The notes beneath the pieces are model-generated. The model was not told the DNA's origin and made no database searches. It saw only the letters and a list, made by a program, of their open reading frames with translations. From Toxoplasma gondii ME49 (lineage: Eukaryota; Apicomplexa; Conoidasida; Eucoccidiorida; Sarcocystidae), in NCBI RefSeq assembly GCF_000006565.2, contig NC_031475.1, forward strand, positions 2,588,190-2,652,189: a DNA stretch of 64,000 nt, given 5' to 3'. The stretch's first letter is position 1. Each line of letters opens with the position of its first letter. Below, piece by piece: positions 1-13,566 of this stretch. Position numbers and translations under genes: made by a program.

Positions 1-1617
1 CAAGACTGATTCTTTGATCGAAACTTCGGCTCCAAAGGCTGGGAATCCTTCCGCCTTGTACCTGTCTGTCGTTCGTATGTCCTGACCTCGCCTACACTTT
101 GTCTGTGCATGCACTCTTGTTTGTTGTCCAGTGTCATAGCACCGATCCGTAGATCCCGATTTCATGTATTCAAGATGTATATACGGTGCTGTTTTGGCAA
201 AAACATCTCACTGAGTCATCATTGTCACTTATTCGGGTCACACATGGACCCTGACTTCCTGAACAGTTGCTTGGGATCCATTCAGTTTGGGTGGAGGTGG
301 ACAACGCCAACTAAAGGGTGAAATGAGGTGACAATAGAAATGTGAGGGAAGACGAAGAACCTGAAGAACAGGGAGCAGAACGGTAAGGTGAATCGATGCG
401 AAGTTGCTGATAAGTCGAATCTCGACAGCGGGAGCCTCCCCACACCCCTGCACGACTGCTCTTTTTGTTTACTCCAGGAGCGCGTTTTCACATAGATACC
501 TTATTGTGCTAAGTGGCAGTGTTCTGCAGTTTTTTAAGTCGGTCGTTTCTGGTTTCTGAATGCCGAAACAACCCGGCCAGTCACTTCCGATTCGCTATGT
601 TATGTACGGACGCGAAAAGGCACAGAGCATTCGCGGATCGCCGTCTATCTTTTCGACAACAGAAAGCTCTCTTCTTTGGCGTAAACAGAGCTAATCAACC
701 AATCTCGAGAAGAGAAAATTCACTGTTCCGCTTCCTTCATTACCCCTCAGCAGGCACTCCTCCCTTTTTCCACTCTTGCCGCCACCTTCGCCGCACTAAG
801 ACTGAGGAGAAGTTCCTTTTGCTCCCTTTGAAGCAGGAAGTGCAGCGTCGGAGTAATCGCCTTATTTAGCATAGACACAAAGTTGCATTACAAGACAGAG
901 AACGAGAAACAGAGAAGCAGGAACGCGCATTGAGAGTTGTTGAGGACTCAGTTGTACTGGTTTCATTACTTGCTGACTACGAAGGTCCCCCGGCAAGCAC
1001 ATGTTAGAGGAATTGCGAGGAATTTCATCCTTCTTCGAGGGCATAAGTGTTTTCTACAATGTTTGGTGCATGACTTGGAAAAACGACGAGCTAGTGTTGG
1101 AATCTAGTGGTGCACACACCGTGCACAGTCTCACAAGTAGCTATCGTCCAAATCTCAGCGACAAGTAACGCCATGGACGAGCAATAGCCACACTGGCGTG
1201 TATGTACACCATCGCTCTAAAGCACCGGAAGTGTTCGAATCACCTAGACAGAATTTAGTTCCACGGCTTTACATACAACGTCTCCGACATATACATCCTT
1301 CCTTCCACCTCTTCATCTTTCCTCCTATTGCAATCGACACACGGTTCCCAACCGTGCAGCAAGATGTCTTCCTGAATCCAGTGGATGTGATGTTTTGTCG
1401 GTTGCAATTGTTCCCGTCTTTCTGCCTACTGCGATTTCGGTGCTATGGTGTGTTGCTCCGTAATGTGTGTTGACACCGTTCCCTACACCCAACAGGATTG
1501 ATCAGCAGGCGTCATGATTCCCAGATCAATATTGCCGCCATCGTTTTGCACACGTGCCAGGAGTCTCTTTTGTCACAGTTCGCAAATCTCGTTCGGAGAC
1601 GGTGAAGTCTTTCAAGG
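1..1617. other. Intergenic / upstream region
   Basis: I see no convincing coding exon here. Open frames are short, overlap on both strands and have no signal peptide or recognisable motif. A TGCATGC palindrome lies at 106-112; this motif recurs in apicomplexan promoters and ApiAP2 sites, but one copy is weak evidence. The stretch just before 1618 is probably promoter and 5' UTR of the nucleoside phosphatase gene. Confidence 0.5.
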
Positions 1618-4600
1618 ATGGAGCCACGTATGCGCTTCTCCTTTCCCACTCAGAAGAACGGTCGACCGTCTCCCGGATCTCTCATCCGTCTCCTCTGCTC
1701 TGCTTTTCTGTCACCGCTCTTCGTACTAGCTGCTGTTACATCGCACCAATTTTCTACTGCACCCGCAGGCGAGACCGCCGTCCTGTACGCGGTTGTGCTG
1801 GATGCTGGAAGCACGGGAACCGGTGTGTTTGTGTACAATGTCGTGCATGAAGAGGACAAGTGCCACGGTGGCCTCGGGAGAGTTACTGTTCAAGTGCCCG
1901 CACTTGCATCTGGAAGTGTTCGTCCCGGAATCTCTGCATTTGCAAAGGGGCAAGAAAATGGGCATTCACGAGGCCATGCAGCATTTCCTGACGAGTTGCT
2001 CGAAGAGAAGCAGAGGGAAGCCTTCTTCACACCCGAGGCCCACGACTTGGGTGAACAGGTGCGATCCAGGAGAACCAACAAGGAGTTAAGTGGGAAAGAG
2101 ACAAGCACAGAGGTCTTAATGCCTGCCGTTTTAATGCGAGATACACTAGGGATGAACAGAGGGACGATAGGAGAAGGGCAAAGCAAACAGGAAGGAGGGC
2201 GCAGACCCACAGATCACCAATCACAACCCAGCGGGATCAAGAGCAGAAAGGATGCGGAAGCATGCACGGATGAGCACACATACACAAATACATGCAAATA
2301 TGATGGAAGCTGCAGAAATAGGACTACGCGGGCGCATCGGGAGTTCCATGCCTTTCATGAAGGAAACTCTCAATATCACAGGGAAAGAACAATATAGAGA
2401 GGGGTGGCATCGAACAGCAGCACACTGCTTGATTTCCCTCTGTTCTCGCACTTCGGATGCTTTTTTTCTCTCCTGTCCGTATTTCCTGGTAGTCCCGGCA
2501 GACTCTCGTCTTCCCATTCTTGCTCCCGTTCATTCCGTGCCCCTTCCAGTTTGATTGTTTGTGCATCTCTGTTTCTTTTCTTGGCAGCATGATATCCTTC
2601 TCGAGCAGCATCTCAGCCATCTGAAGAGCGGCAGCCGGACACAAGAGGAAGACGATGAGGAGAAACATGCCAACACTCGACTCCCCTCTCTCGTAAACAG
2701 CGGACTCTCCGAGCTTGTTGACGCTGAAGAGGGAGTAGAAATGTATTTGCAGAGACTGCGAGTGGTCGTCGACAAGATCGTTCAAACGGAAGAACAGAAA
2801 CAGAGAACATTTGTTTTTTTTCGAGGCACAGCGGGAATGCGCGTGCTGTCGGAGGATCAGAGAGAGAGCTTGCTTGAGGAGGTGAGACTCAGAGGAGGCA
2901 CAGTAACTCCGAGGAGGGAAGAAAATGGATGTCCAGACTTGACACCAAGCTGCATGGAAAGCGGTAACAGTATCACGAGAAACACAGGAACAGCAGTGGC
3001 AGGGGCCGGACAGAAAGAGGGACAGAGAACAGACTTCAGAGCCATCAGGGGCCGCTTTCAGATGTTGGAGAGAGGGGGCTCTCCGTGAATGTGAAAGGAG
3101 AGAGCAGTGTAAATAACCTAACGATTCTGGACCAAACCGTAAATGCTGTCACGTGTGCTTTCACCTTTCGTCTGCTCATTTCGTTTTGTGTTGTCATTTC
3201 GCCAGATAAGGGCCGCCTTGTCTACTTGGGGCTTCCAGCTGCCAGAAGGCAGCATGGGCGCGACAGTTTTGGAGGGGTCAGAAGAGGGCGTCTTGAGTTG
3301 GCTCGCGTTGAATCAACTTCTAGGCAACTTTGACGGAGACAATCGTCTTATCGTCGTCGAGCCTAGACACCTGCTGAGACAAAAGACGAAATGGAACAGC
3401 AAGTCTCCTGCAGAGCGAGAGACAAACGAGGCGCTTAAGGGAGAGATAGAAGCAGGCTCCATGGCAGCCGATGAACGCGAGGGTGGAAAGAAGCCGCAAG
3501 AGAAAAAACGAGTGGGGCTGATCGAAATGGGAAGCACCTCTGCCCAAGTTGTCATTCATATTCCCTCTGGTTTGCGGCCTTCGAGTGTGTACACACCTCT
3601 CGCCTCGAAAGTGGATCTGGTGCCTGAAGCAAGTGGAAGCACGAGACGATCCAAGACCTTCTTTCCTCCAATCCGCAGCCATTCCGCCGCCAGTTTTCCA
3701 GGCTCGCCAGTCCAGGATTTTGTCGAGGTCGACTTGTGCACCGAACGCCACTTCCTGTACGCCAAGAGCTACTTTGGGTTCGGTAAGAGAAATGTATGAT
3801 AAGACTGACCGCCGATGGGGGACGGACAGAAAAAGAAATCGTGGAACAGAACCAGAAACAGACCATAGGGGTACCTCACGATGCCACGCCTTCCCAGATA
3901 AAGTGTGATTCGCGACACGCAGGAAGCTAAACAGAAATGCGCGCGACGCCTGAAGTATCTTGTGTTGACGGGTTTGACCGTCACTCTCCCTGTGTTCAAG
4001 ATTTCTTCGCAAGTGACACCTTTTATGCGAGATCGCTTTGGCGTTTGAAAGACGAGGACGCTCCTACGTGTCCCTCGTGTTTTCGTTTGTTCGACTCCCG
4101 GCCTCCTCCTCCACCCCTTCGGTCTCGACCTCACCTACACTTTTCTGTGGTAGGATCAGAAAATCCCGCTGCGTCCTTTTAAAATGCATTTTGTGCGTAC
4201 TCATTTCTTCCCTCTCCATGTCTGCCCTTTTCCAAAACCACCGTACGTCCCAGTTTCTCACTCGGGTCGGTGGCAGCACTCCACATTTCCTTCGTTCTTT
4301 TCCTTATCTGGCGCCCTAGGTCGACAACGCGGTGTCCTAGAGCACATCCACGAGACAGTTCAGGATGCGCTGGAAGAGCGCAAAACGGCAATCCGAGAAG
4401 GCCGAGCAGCCCCGCCGACGCGAGAGAATCCCTTTGAAGTGTCGATCTCTTGTGTGCCTTCCGATGTTCGCGTGCACGTCCGACCTTCTCACTTGCTCCA
4501 GAAGGCTTCCACCGACAGCGCCGTGCCCCTGTCTCTACACGACGACGGAGATTGGGGAGGCAACGCTGAGTGGAAAAGAGAGACACTCGACGACGCTCGG

Positions 4601-7515
4601 CAGAAGGGGAGAAACAAGATCTTTCACCCCGCGGGTGTTCCCAAGACCGACGAGTCCAGTGAAACCCTCAGCTGGCGCATGCGCCCAGACAGAGGTGCTG
4701 GGCTGATGAAGAGCATCGACCGAATCGCAGTGCAAGGCGCTTCGGACGCAGCCGCGTGCAAGGAGGTGCGGAAGAACAGAGAATAACGGGACGGGAGAAG
4801 GCCGCCTGTGCATGCAGAAACACGCCTCAGTGTTCGGTGGGCCTTAGACACATGGCAGGGATACGAGACGGAAGTAGATGCACTGACGACCAGAGAGAGA
4901 GGGAAAGAGAGAGAGGCGGTGGTGTGAATGCTTTAGAAACCCTGAGCGTCTTGCGGCCATTCACCTTTTTGGATATTCGTAGCGTAGGCGTGTGCACCTG
5001 CATGTGGCGGTGCCTGGAGTTCACTGGACAAGCTTTTTGTGACAACTTTCTCTTATGCAAGGCGCTCTCCAAAGGGCGATTCTTCTTCTTTGCCTAACCA
5101 GAGTGTAATTACTTGTACGCGTCTCTCTGCTTTTATACTTTTGTGTGGAGGTATGTATTGGAACTGTGGTAGCAAGAAGCCGGCTGTGCACAAGAGCAGA
5201 GAAACGAGACTTGGTTTTTGTATCGGCCATGGTGCCAAAGACGAGGAACATATTGACATGTTTCATGCCGTCTGTTCTGTCTGCAATTGCTCCTGGTGTC
5301 TTGATGCGTCCACATACAGCGTGTGGCTGTTCGGGTGAATCGCGCCCCCGCCTTTCCCTTCAAGATTCATCCGGATATCCCGCTTTTCGCGACGAAGAAC
5401 TTCCACATTTTCAACAAGGTTTGTCTCTCTTGCCGTAGACGTAATCGGTGTTTGTCTCCACTGTGTTCTGCTGATGTCAGATGTGCTTGCAAATATTTTG
5501 CAAAAAGGGTAGAGGCTGCTGGCGAAGGATGTGGTTTCTGCGGCCGCGGGCCTGCAGGCGAAGAGAACGGAATGCCACGTATACGGGCAATGTGCATCTG
5601 CTTGCTGCTTGCTTGTTGACGTTTCTCCGCCACGATAAGATAGTCTGTGTCTCAGCAAAGCAATATGTGCCTCGCGTCAATATGCGATATCACCTCGCGA
5701 TTTCCTGCGTCCACGGGTGACAGTCTAGCTTCGTCCGTGTGTAGAGACCTGATGCTGTGCCCGCTGACCCCTGTGCATCCGTGAACACTCAAAAGCATAA
5801 TCATAAGCAATTGGATGCGTATGTGGCTCCACACAAGACACATATATGTCGCAAATTGCGCGTTCATTCAGTTTAATAGTATATGTGGCTTTTGTCCGTC
5901 AACAAAGTGATACACCATCATGTGCATTTATTGTGTTTGCAGAATGAAAGTGCCCGTGTGTTTACGCAGGCATGCGTGCGTGGCGTTCTAATGCTCAGAC
6001 TGCATCAGCACCTCGATGTGGGCTCGTTTCGCCCTTGTTATTGACGAAAAATAAGTTGTTCTCGTTCTCTGCTCCCCGTTCGCAGTTGGTTCTTCTTGCA
6101 GAAGATGAACATCCGCTTTCCGGGGCTCGGCTTGCACAGGAAGCAGCGCGCCTTTGCAAGATTCGTCAGGTGGAAGACGTGGTGAAGGAAATCCACACCA
6201 GGGCCGGGAGAGAGACAGCACAGACGGCCTGCTTCAGGTGAGTGAGGTCGCGAGGAAGCAGAGGGCACATGTAGGGACACTTTGCTGCGCCCGAGACGTG
6301 AATAGTAAGTGAGAAACAATATGCGTTAGCGCATTGCGAATCTGAGCAGCTTCTCGAGGAAACGAAAACTGGAGGAGCGACGAATAGAAATTTCGTGGGG
6401 CTGAGCAGAGCAACGAGAGAGAAACAAACAAGGATTTGAATCGAAACACACGTCTCGGTTCTGTGTGGGACATCGACTCGCCTGGCTGAGAAAGACATTT
6501 CGATAAGTGTCTCCTCTTTTCAGTCTCACCCTGATGTCGCAATTCCTGACGCGAGTCCTTCGGCTGGAAAGCGATCGTGAAATCATGACTGTCCACGAGG
6601 TAAGACTCTTTTGAGTTGTTCTGTTTCGGTGCTTGCCTTCCACTAGCCGTCGCCTCTCAGTTGTGTTGCAGGAACTGTAATAGAACGTTTGTCGTCAAAG
6701 ATAGCAAGAAACTAAACCCTCATTACTATGCCGTAGGCACACGCAGATTCCACGTGACTATCGAGATTTGGAGGGGCATTGCCTACGTATGTCACCAAGT
6801 CCTAAGTTTTTATCTGCCCTTCCAATCAGCCACGACTTTACTCAAATCGCCTTCTAGTGTAATAGGCTCCGTAGGCAGGTGTATCCACATGAACATTTGT
6901 GTGGGCATCAACATGGGTACCAACTATGAGATGCATCATCTCTGCTAGGTTCCCAATCAACCTGTGGAAGCGCCACTGGACTTAGACGTGAGAATCTGTA
7001 ATTTCTCATATGCATGTACCTTTACGTACAAGCATTCGGGCGCGGTGCTTTCTGGGAACTCAACTTCCGCGTTTCGGCGTATTCACTCTTTTTCGGATGT
7101 ACAGTATGTGGATGCAGACTGTGGACGTTACAGGCTAGATACGCGAATAGCAAGGGATGTTTCCCCCGCTGTGTTAGACTTGTGAGAAACTGTATATGGT
7201 TGGTGTGTTTGGACCTATTTCCCTATTCGCACCCTGGCGTTGACGCCACACTTCCGTCTCTTGTTTGTTTCGTCTGCCTGTTGTCCCATACAGATCAATG
7301 GTATCGAGACCTCTTGGACTGCAGCTGTCCCCATGCTGTACCTGGCGCACGCGATAAACGAACGAAAACAGCGGGAGTCTTTCTCTGATTCAAATATGCC
7401 TCCCTCTGGTGGCGGTTCAGTTTATGGAACATCGGCTGAAGAGGCACTGCCTTCTCTTAATCACGCGCAAAACAAGGAAGGCCGAAATTCTGACGTGGGG
7501 CGAGAGGAATTGTAG
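1618..7515 (+). CDS. GDA1/CD39-family nucleoside phosphatase (apyrase/NDPase), 8 exons
   Basis: Probable hydrolase of nucleoside di- or triphosphates. Exons: 1618-2058, 2588-2881, 3206-3782, 4320-4765, 5320-5418, 6086-6237, 6524-6599, 7294-7515; the frame stays open across all junctions and gives 768 aa. Apyrase conserved regions appear in order: ACR1 VVLDAGSTGTGVFVY (about residue 60), ACR2 FFRGTAGMRVL (about 225), ACR3 LEGSEEGVLSWLALNQLLG (about 267), ACR4 GLIEMGSTSAQVV (about 347), then SYFGFGRQRG, and ETSWTAAVPMLYL as ACR5 in the last exon. One hydrophobic segment (residues 21-42) lies near the start and there is no C-terminal membrane segment, so a type II Golgi-like enzyme fits better than a surface CD39. 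Family membership is seen; Golgi location and substrate are inferred. It does not have the layout of the known roughly 628-aa secreted NTPases. The start could also be Met5. Confidence 0.9.
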
Positions 7516-10314
7516 CCCACGTGTGGGATAAGGTCTACGATGTCCGTTTTTGTGTTCTCGGCGGTCTTCTATAACGTACTCGCGGCTTTTGCTGTCTCTT
7601 CTTAGACGAATGGAGAAAAAAGCTGTCACACCACCGGTTTGAGCAGTGGTCTCCAAGTACACTGGTTGGCTTTCGTATCGGAATATGTTGTGGAGACAAC
7701 CCAAGGCGAGCAGTCCTCAAGAACCATGGCTAAGAAGCAGTGTTTTAAGATCTCGTTCAACATCTGGCACGGTGTGCCTCGCGAGAAGTGCTGAATGATC
7801 CGAAAAAGGTTGAGGCTGCAAATGGATGAGTGCCTTAGGCTGACCTTTATCGTGAGGGGGTTTGCCTACGACTGAGACATAACGAGGGGAAACCGTCTAA
7901 ATTACAGTGTCGCATAAACAGCGGCAGCTCTGATTACCCTCAGTTGCACCTGAGTTATGGTAGGCGCCATCTTTGCGGCAAATGACACAACATACCAGCT
8001 CTTTGCGACGTTTGTGTTGCTGCCTATTTTTGCATGTTCATCTAGGTTGGATGGGCGTTTTATGCAACTGATTGGACGAACCGCAATGTGTCTTGCCAAT
8101 TTAGTTAGAGTATATGTACATGTGTTGGTGAGCTCTGGCCACACACACACACACCCTGTACGTACTTGTCCTCAAAACAAATCTAGATGCCAGAACAGCA
8201 CATGCCAATGTGTCACGCGCATGAACACTCCGCAAACGCGTCCGCTGTCTCTAGCACTACATGTTCGCAAACAGCTGTCTAGGTCTCCACATGCACGCAT
8301 GAATGTAGGCCAGGGAAGAAATGCTGCCAAGCGTTTCTTCGTTAGTTTTCGATTAGCACACCAGGCAGGCAAAGGAAAGAGGACCCCATATAGAAGCATA
8401 GGTGTAAAAGGACGGTCCACCTCTGCTTCTCTGCACTCTTGGCGTTATTCTCACGCGAGCGAAAGAGAACATACACAAGTCGCGAAAAAGACTCCACACA
8501 AAATCTATTTCTCTCGCTCACACATCCACATACTCCCTTTGCCTCTCTGGCACCCCTAATTCATTCACTAGATCTGATAGCCTTCGTACAAAAAAACTTT
8601 CCTGCCACTTTGCCCATCTGAATTGAGGTTGAAGGGAGGCCTTCATGAATATCGGTTCCAGCAAAACTGCGTAGTTGGTTGTTCTGAAGACGGTTTCGCT
8701 GACGATAGAGACGGCATGCGCTGTCAAGCACCTTCAGATACACTCGTGGAGCCGGGTACAAGGAACGAGCAAGGCAGAAACCTTGTATTTAGTCGCGGCT
8801 GTGATGTAGATTCGTCTTCTAAATAACGCCGGTACGAACACAAAGAGGCAGATACCATTAGTCAAACTACTTTCGACAACCCCTCCCGCAATTCATGCGT
8901 CTGCGGCGTATCAGTCCTTCGTCGCGTTTAACCATCGCTCGCATTGTGGGGTAAACAAGTACATGAAGCTGCACGTACAGTCGTGGCCAGCCTGGGGTCA
9001 TTAACGAAGTAGGGTAAAGTCGAGCGCTGGCTATCGAATAAACAATATGATCCAACGCCAGTCTAAGTCCCCAACGTACCTTGTACCTACAACTGCACAG
9101 AACATAAGACTCCTTTAGGCACAGAGTTCGACACTCTGCCATAAGTTCCAATGGAACAAAAACTGTTTGTGGCAGATACCATTGGTCGTATTTATGCGGA
9201 GCATCATGAACTTGCGTTTTCCGATGCTGCAGTGGCCAGCTTCAGGGAGCAGGATGTACTAGGCAAGTGCCTCAGATATTCTTTACGCACGATGTCCGAC
9301 GTGGCCGCAGTGCGTTAACGGTTACGAGTCCATCTTAGCACTGGCGGAACTGCTGGCAAAAGCTATGTGCAATGGTTTCAAGATTTCGGTGGTCGGCCTG
9401 CTGGTATTTGGAACAAAGCACACTGGCTCTTGGCAGTGAAGAACTTGACGACATTGCTGAGGGGTGAGGATGCTTAAAGCCCCACTTGATGTTGCTGGGT
9501 TTGAAAGCTGAAGTGTCGATTCAAGGTATGTCTGTGGCCCATCCTGGAAAAGCTGTGCTTCTCTCAAGTGGTGTTGCGCTTGTGTCATATCCTGTAGAGT
9601 CTGTTTTCTTCGTTGACTTCCTCACTGGACGGGATATTTTACAGGGTTCGTCACACACGAGGATTTGTGATCCATGCAACCTGGCTTCTTTCTGGGTATA
9701 AGACGACACTCCAGTGAACCGAAGCGTTGCCCTGCGACGACGATTATGACATTGGTGTGTTCGTGTCTGAACGTTGCACATCCGCGGGCATTCATGCGTA
9801 TCGCAGCCAGGAGTGACTACAGACAATCCCAGACCCTTATTCTGAATTTAAAAAGCGCATTTATCAGACGTTACTGTCAACACGAAGTGAGAAGATCGGC
9901 AACTGGACGGCGGCTTTTCGTGAAGCGAAGCAGTAGCGGACCCGAGACAGCAACAGTAAAGAAGCGCACGGAGGAACGCGAGATGACATGCAATGGCAAC
10001 ACCATATTGCGGTGGCTGATTAAACCGTGGTACGTCCAGCTCCTTACGCCGTGTGCTCTCCTAACTTCCGTCACATTTTCGCTCTTTTCCTCACTCATAG
10101 AGACACCGAACCGTGCAAGGACATGGCAATTTGCCAATCATGGAGGCGGAAACGTCTTCTGATGCACCTTTCTGTTTCTTGCTGTCTGTCTGCCTTTACC
10201 GCCGGCCGTTTAGACTGAAGAGCTCCAGGACCCTCCCCCCTTCCTGCTCTGTGTGTAGAGTCGAAGAACTTGTTTCCAAGGCAAGTTGCGAAATCCATCT
10301 TTCGCAGGGGATCA
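7516..10314. other. Intergenic, no gene seen
   Basis: Only short, motif-free open frames occur on either strand. A (CA)n tract lies at 8140-8154. The last several hundred bases are probably promoter and 5' leader of the carbonic anhydrase gene; an additional 5' exon cannot be excluded, because the downstream frame is open before its first ATG. Confidence 0.5.
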
Positions 10315-13300
10315 ATGCTGAGAGACACACGCTTTTTTCGGGTGGAGGAATCAACGATGGAGGGCGAGAAATGTTGCCAGAAAGGCGATGGGGAGTTGTC
10401 CTGGAAATTGCACCGCAGTAGGCCGGGCGTGTGGCCCCTCTTGGCCCTCTGCACGTCGGCTGCCAGGCTCGTCGCATTCACAGTGCGTCGCGTGGCACGG
10501 TATTTTTTTGCGCGCGTGGCTGTCTATCTGTGGTGCCTGAAACTGCAGGCGTCCTTGTATGGCGCTTGCTCCATGGAGCATTTTCTGTCTGTTTTGCCCA
10601 TCTCTGTGCGTTACTTTCTCACGCCGGCCCCCCAGAAGCGCTGCGCGCCTCTCGGGCTGTCGCACCGGGGACTTGAAAATCGATACCGTTACCCTCCTGC
10701 AGTGCAACACGTATTGCCGAGAAAGGATTCCGTTTGTTTCTTGGCGCGGTTTCGTGCGTACCTCCTACCCTTAGCAGTTCTTACATGTTTATCTGTCTCA
10801 TTGCTTCCGGTTTTTCCTCCGATCCTGGCGGAAGCCGTCGCCGTCACACGTGCGTCACCGACTCAACGTGCCACAGGCTTGCGTTTAACTAGCGACGTAA
10901 CGGCACACAAGAGCCGTTATCGGCATCACTGGGCAACGCGCTCGGTTCCATGGCACCAAGAGGCGTCCACGTTTCGCCTGATTTCCTGTAGCTTTGTATG
11001 TACCCCTCAACTACACAACATGTCTGAGCGCAGCCCAGTGGCGACCCCGCCTCAGCTGTCACCAAGAAGCCTGTCTCCAGTGTGGCGTGGCGTCGAGAAG
11101 AGTGCCCGATGTTCTTCATGCGTGCGAATTCCTTCGAGGGGGGCAACTTCCCCCCGCTTCTTAACTCAGTCTTCTCTAGTCGCTGTTTCGCCCGATCTGT
11201 CTCCTCAGTCGTCACTAGACGCGGCGAGCGGCGGCCGCTCCACAGCGTGTGAGAGGAGACTCAGAGACCCGGTTGAAGACGGTTTCGCCAATTCGAAGCG
11301 ACAACGCAGAATCGAATTACAATCAGAAATGGGAAAAGGCCAAACATCGACTGGCAAGACTGCCGAGCACGACTCTAGTGTCGCAGCCCGCGCTACGGAA
11401 AATGGCCCAGATCAGCAGGCTGACCGCGGCAACGCGGCAGAAATTGAAAGACCCGAGCGAGAAGCAGAGGCCAGTTGCGAGGCGGGCCATCTGACGAGGA
11501 GGAAAGTTCAAGAGACTGGAGGCGGCGGGCTGTTCTGCACAAAGCTCCACTGCACCGTTGTGAAGAAGGTGAAGGAGCCACAGGAGAATGCGGCGCGTGC
11601 AGACGCCAGCGGTGCCCCGTCCGCTGTCGAACTACAAGGACCTCTGCAGCCACTGGTTGGCACCCGCACAGGTCGGGGATCTTTGCCGTTCACTTTTCGG
11701 GCTTGGGGACAAAGACTGAAGGCGGCGGGGGCCTCCGGAGGCGCGACGCGTGGGTGGAACTACGAGCATCAGGGTGCAGACTGGGGCGCAGTGATGGATC
11801 CGTCCTGCAGCTGGACCCGGCAGTCGCCGATCGATATTAACGAGGCCATGTTGCCGGAGAAGAGCAGCGCCTTGGCCGGGACAGGACATCTCAAGGAAGA
11901 CGACGCCCACTCCGGACACAGTGACACCGCGTGCTTAGGGCTGAACCGGATGCTGGTTGCTGAGGGGCACGAAATGCACCTCGACGCGATGTTCCCAGAG
12001 GACCCCGTGGCGGACTACTTGGTGAAGTGGCAGCGGGGAATGAAGCTGCTCTTTGAGCCTTCGACGCGGCGTCCTTCAGTCCCACTCGCGCCGGCCTTTG
12101 GCGCCTTTCGGGCGGACGGAAAACGCTACAGCATTGTCCAGTTCCATTTCCACGCTCCAGCTGAACATACTTTCTCTGGGGCGAGGCGCGCAGCAGAGCT
12201 CCACGTGGTGTCTAGACACGGTGAACACGATTTACTCGTTGTCGGTGTCACGTTGGTGGAAGCCGAGACCGGGGAGCCGAACGCGTTTTTGGAGGGAATC
12301 GGAAAAGTGCTGCATGCGCTAAAGCCCCATTGGCCACCCGACGATGCTGAATTCAAGGCTGGAGACAAACGCGGGTCGCTCTCCTCTCTGGACAAGCCAG
12401 CGTGTGTCTGCGCGACTGATGTCAATCAACGCGTTGGCATGATGCACGAAGTTCACGATGCTTCAATCAGGCGGAAGAAGAACGCGAGCGAGAAAAAGAC
12501 ACACGATGATGGTAGAACAGACGGCCTAGACACTCAGGAGCACGAACGGCCCTCACTAGTTCCTTCGGAACATGCAGAACACGAACACCTTCCTCCACTG
12601 AGTCTACGGGACTGTTTGCCTGCGGGCAAAAAGACTTTCTACCGGTACCATGGATCGCTGACTACCCCGCCTTGCCTAGAGGACGTGACATGGTATGATG
12701 GCGCACTGAAACATGCACATCGGAAGTGTCCGGAGGAAGACGCTAAGCTTGTTTGCAGAGCTCTGGCTATAAAGGGGAAGGTATCGTCTCCGTCGTCGGC
12801 AGATTAGTTTTGCAGGAACCGGCCTGGATCGTGACTACATCTCAAAGGATGCTGAAAACATCTTCCGACTGCTCACAAGGAGGCATGAGTCACAAAACTC
12901 TTGATTACATTACGTGGTGTAGCGATGATATTCATGTTCGTAATGCCGGCATTGTACAACGGAAACGGTAGCACCTTTGTAACGATCTGCATTGGTTTGG
13001 AAACCGTTTTGAGAGGTCTAAGGCAGCTACGGGCGTGGCCACGAGCGAACGTTTTCTGTTACCATCTTCAGTAAAATCCCATATGGCCTAGAATAGTCGA
13101 AATACCAGTTGGAGGGTTTGCACTAACTGCAGCGTGTAGGCGAATCTGAATGCGAGGATCAACGGGGGCGACCTTCCCCGAAAGCTAGAGCTTGGACGCC
13201 TAAACACAATGAGTAACACAAATAAGCTCGCGGTCTGCTGTCTTGATGCAGGTACGTGCTCAAGGAGCCTCTTTTAGCGTCGCCCTCATTGGTGGCTCAG

Positions 13301-13369
13301 CTGCGTGAAATGTTTATCATTCCCGGAAGCAAGAGCAAAGGCAACTATCGCCGCCTACAGAATGCAGAG
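10315..13369 (+). CDS. Alpha-class carbonic anhydrase with long N-terminal extension
   Basis: Predicted reversible CO2 hydration. Exon 1 is 10315-12692 and exon 2 is 13252-13369; the join completes the Trp of CLEDVTW and continues as YVLKEPLLASPS, exactly the family block. RQSPIDI lies near residue 504. QFHFHAPAEHT supplies zinc ligands H611 and H613, AELHVVS supplies H630, and GSLTTPPC carries the Thr199 equivalent. Spacing H613 to H630 is the short bacterial or plant type. Some 450 poorly conserved residues precede the domain and include a hydrophobic stretch (LLPLAVLTCLSVSLLPVF). An insertion rich in charged residues separates the third His from the GSLTTPPC block. Literature describes a GPI-anchored carbonic anhydrase-related protein of T. 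gondii needed for rhoptry biogenesis; this may be that gene, but identity is unproven. The 3' end is unresolved (see the candidate exon). Starts at 10357 or later Met codons are possible. Confidence 0.9.
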
Positions 13370-13566
13370 GTAAGGCGGCCAATGCTTATCGATTTTTATG
13401 ATGCCTTCTACACCGAGGTTCAGCCACTATCCACCAAACGGGGCGTGCTCCGTGTGTGAGCACTGGCAGTGACACTCCCTCAGAGCTCGCTAGATAAATG
13501 AAAAATGGATTGTGTTTCAGATAGCTCAGTGACGTTCCTGTGGTTACGTTCATGGTTATTTGCAAG

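Noticed and set aside
3320..4012. 230-codon minus-strand frame
   Set aside because: Antisense to exon 3 of the nucleoside phosphatase, which has recognisable conserved motifs; the antisense has none.
13521..13532. Very short alternative last exon of the carbonic anhydrase (IAQ then stop)
   Set aside because: Not excluded: the acceptor is good, but it yields no anchor, so the longer exon is listed as the candidate and this one only as the competitor.
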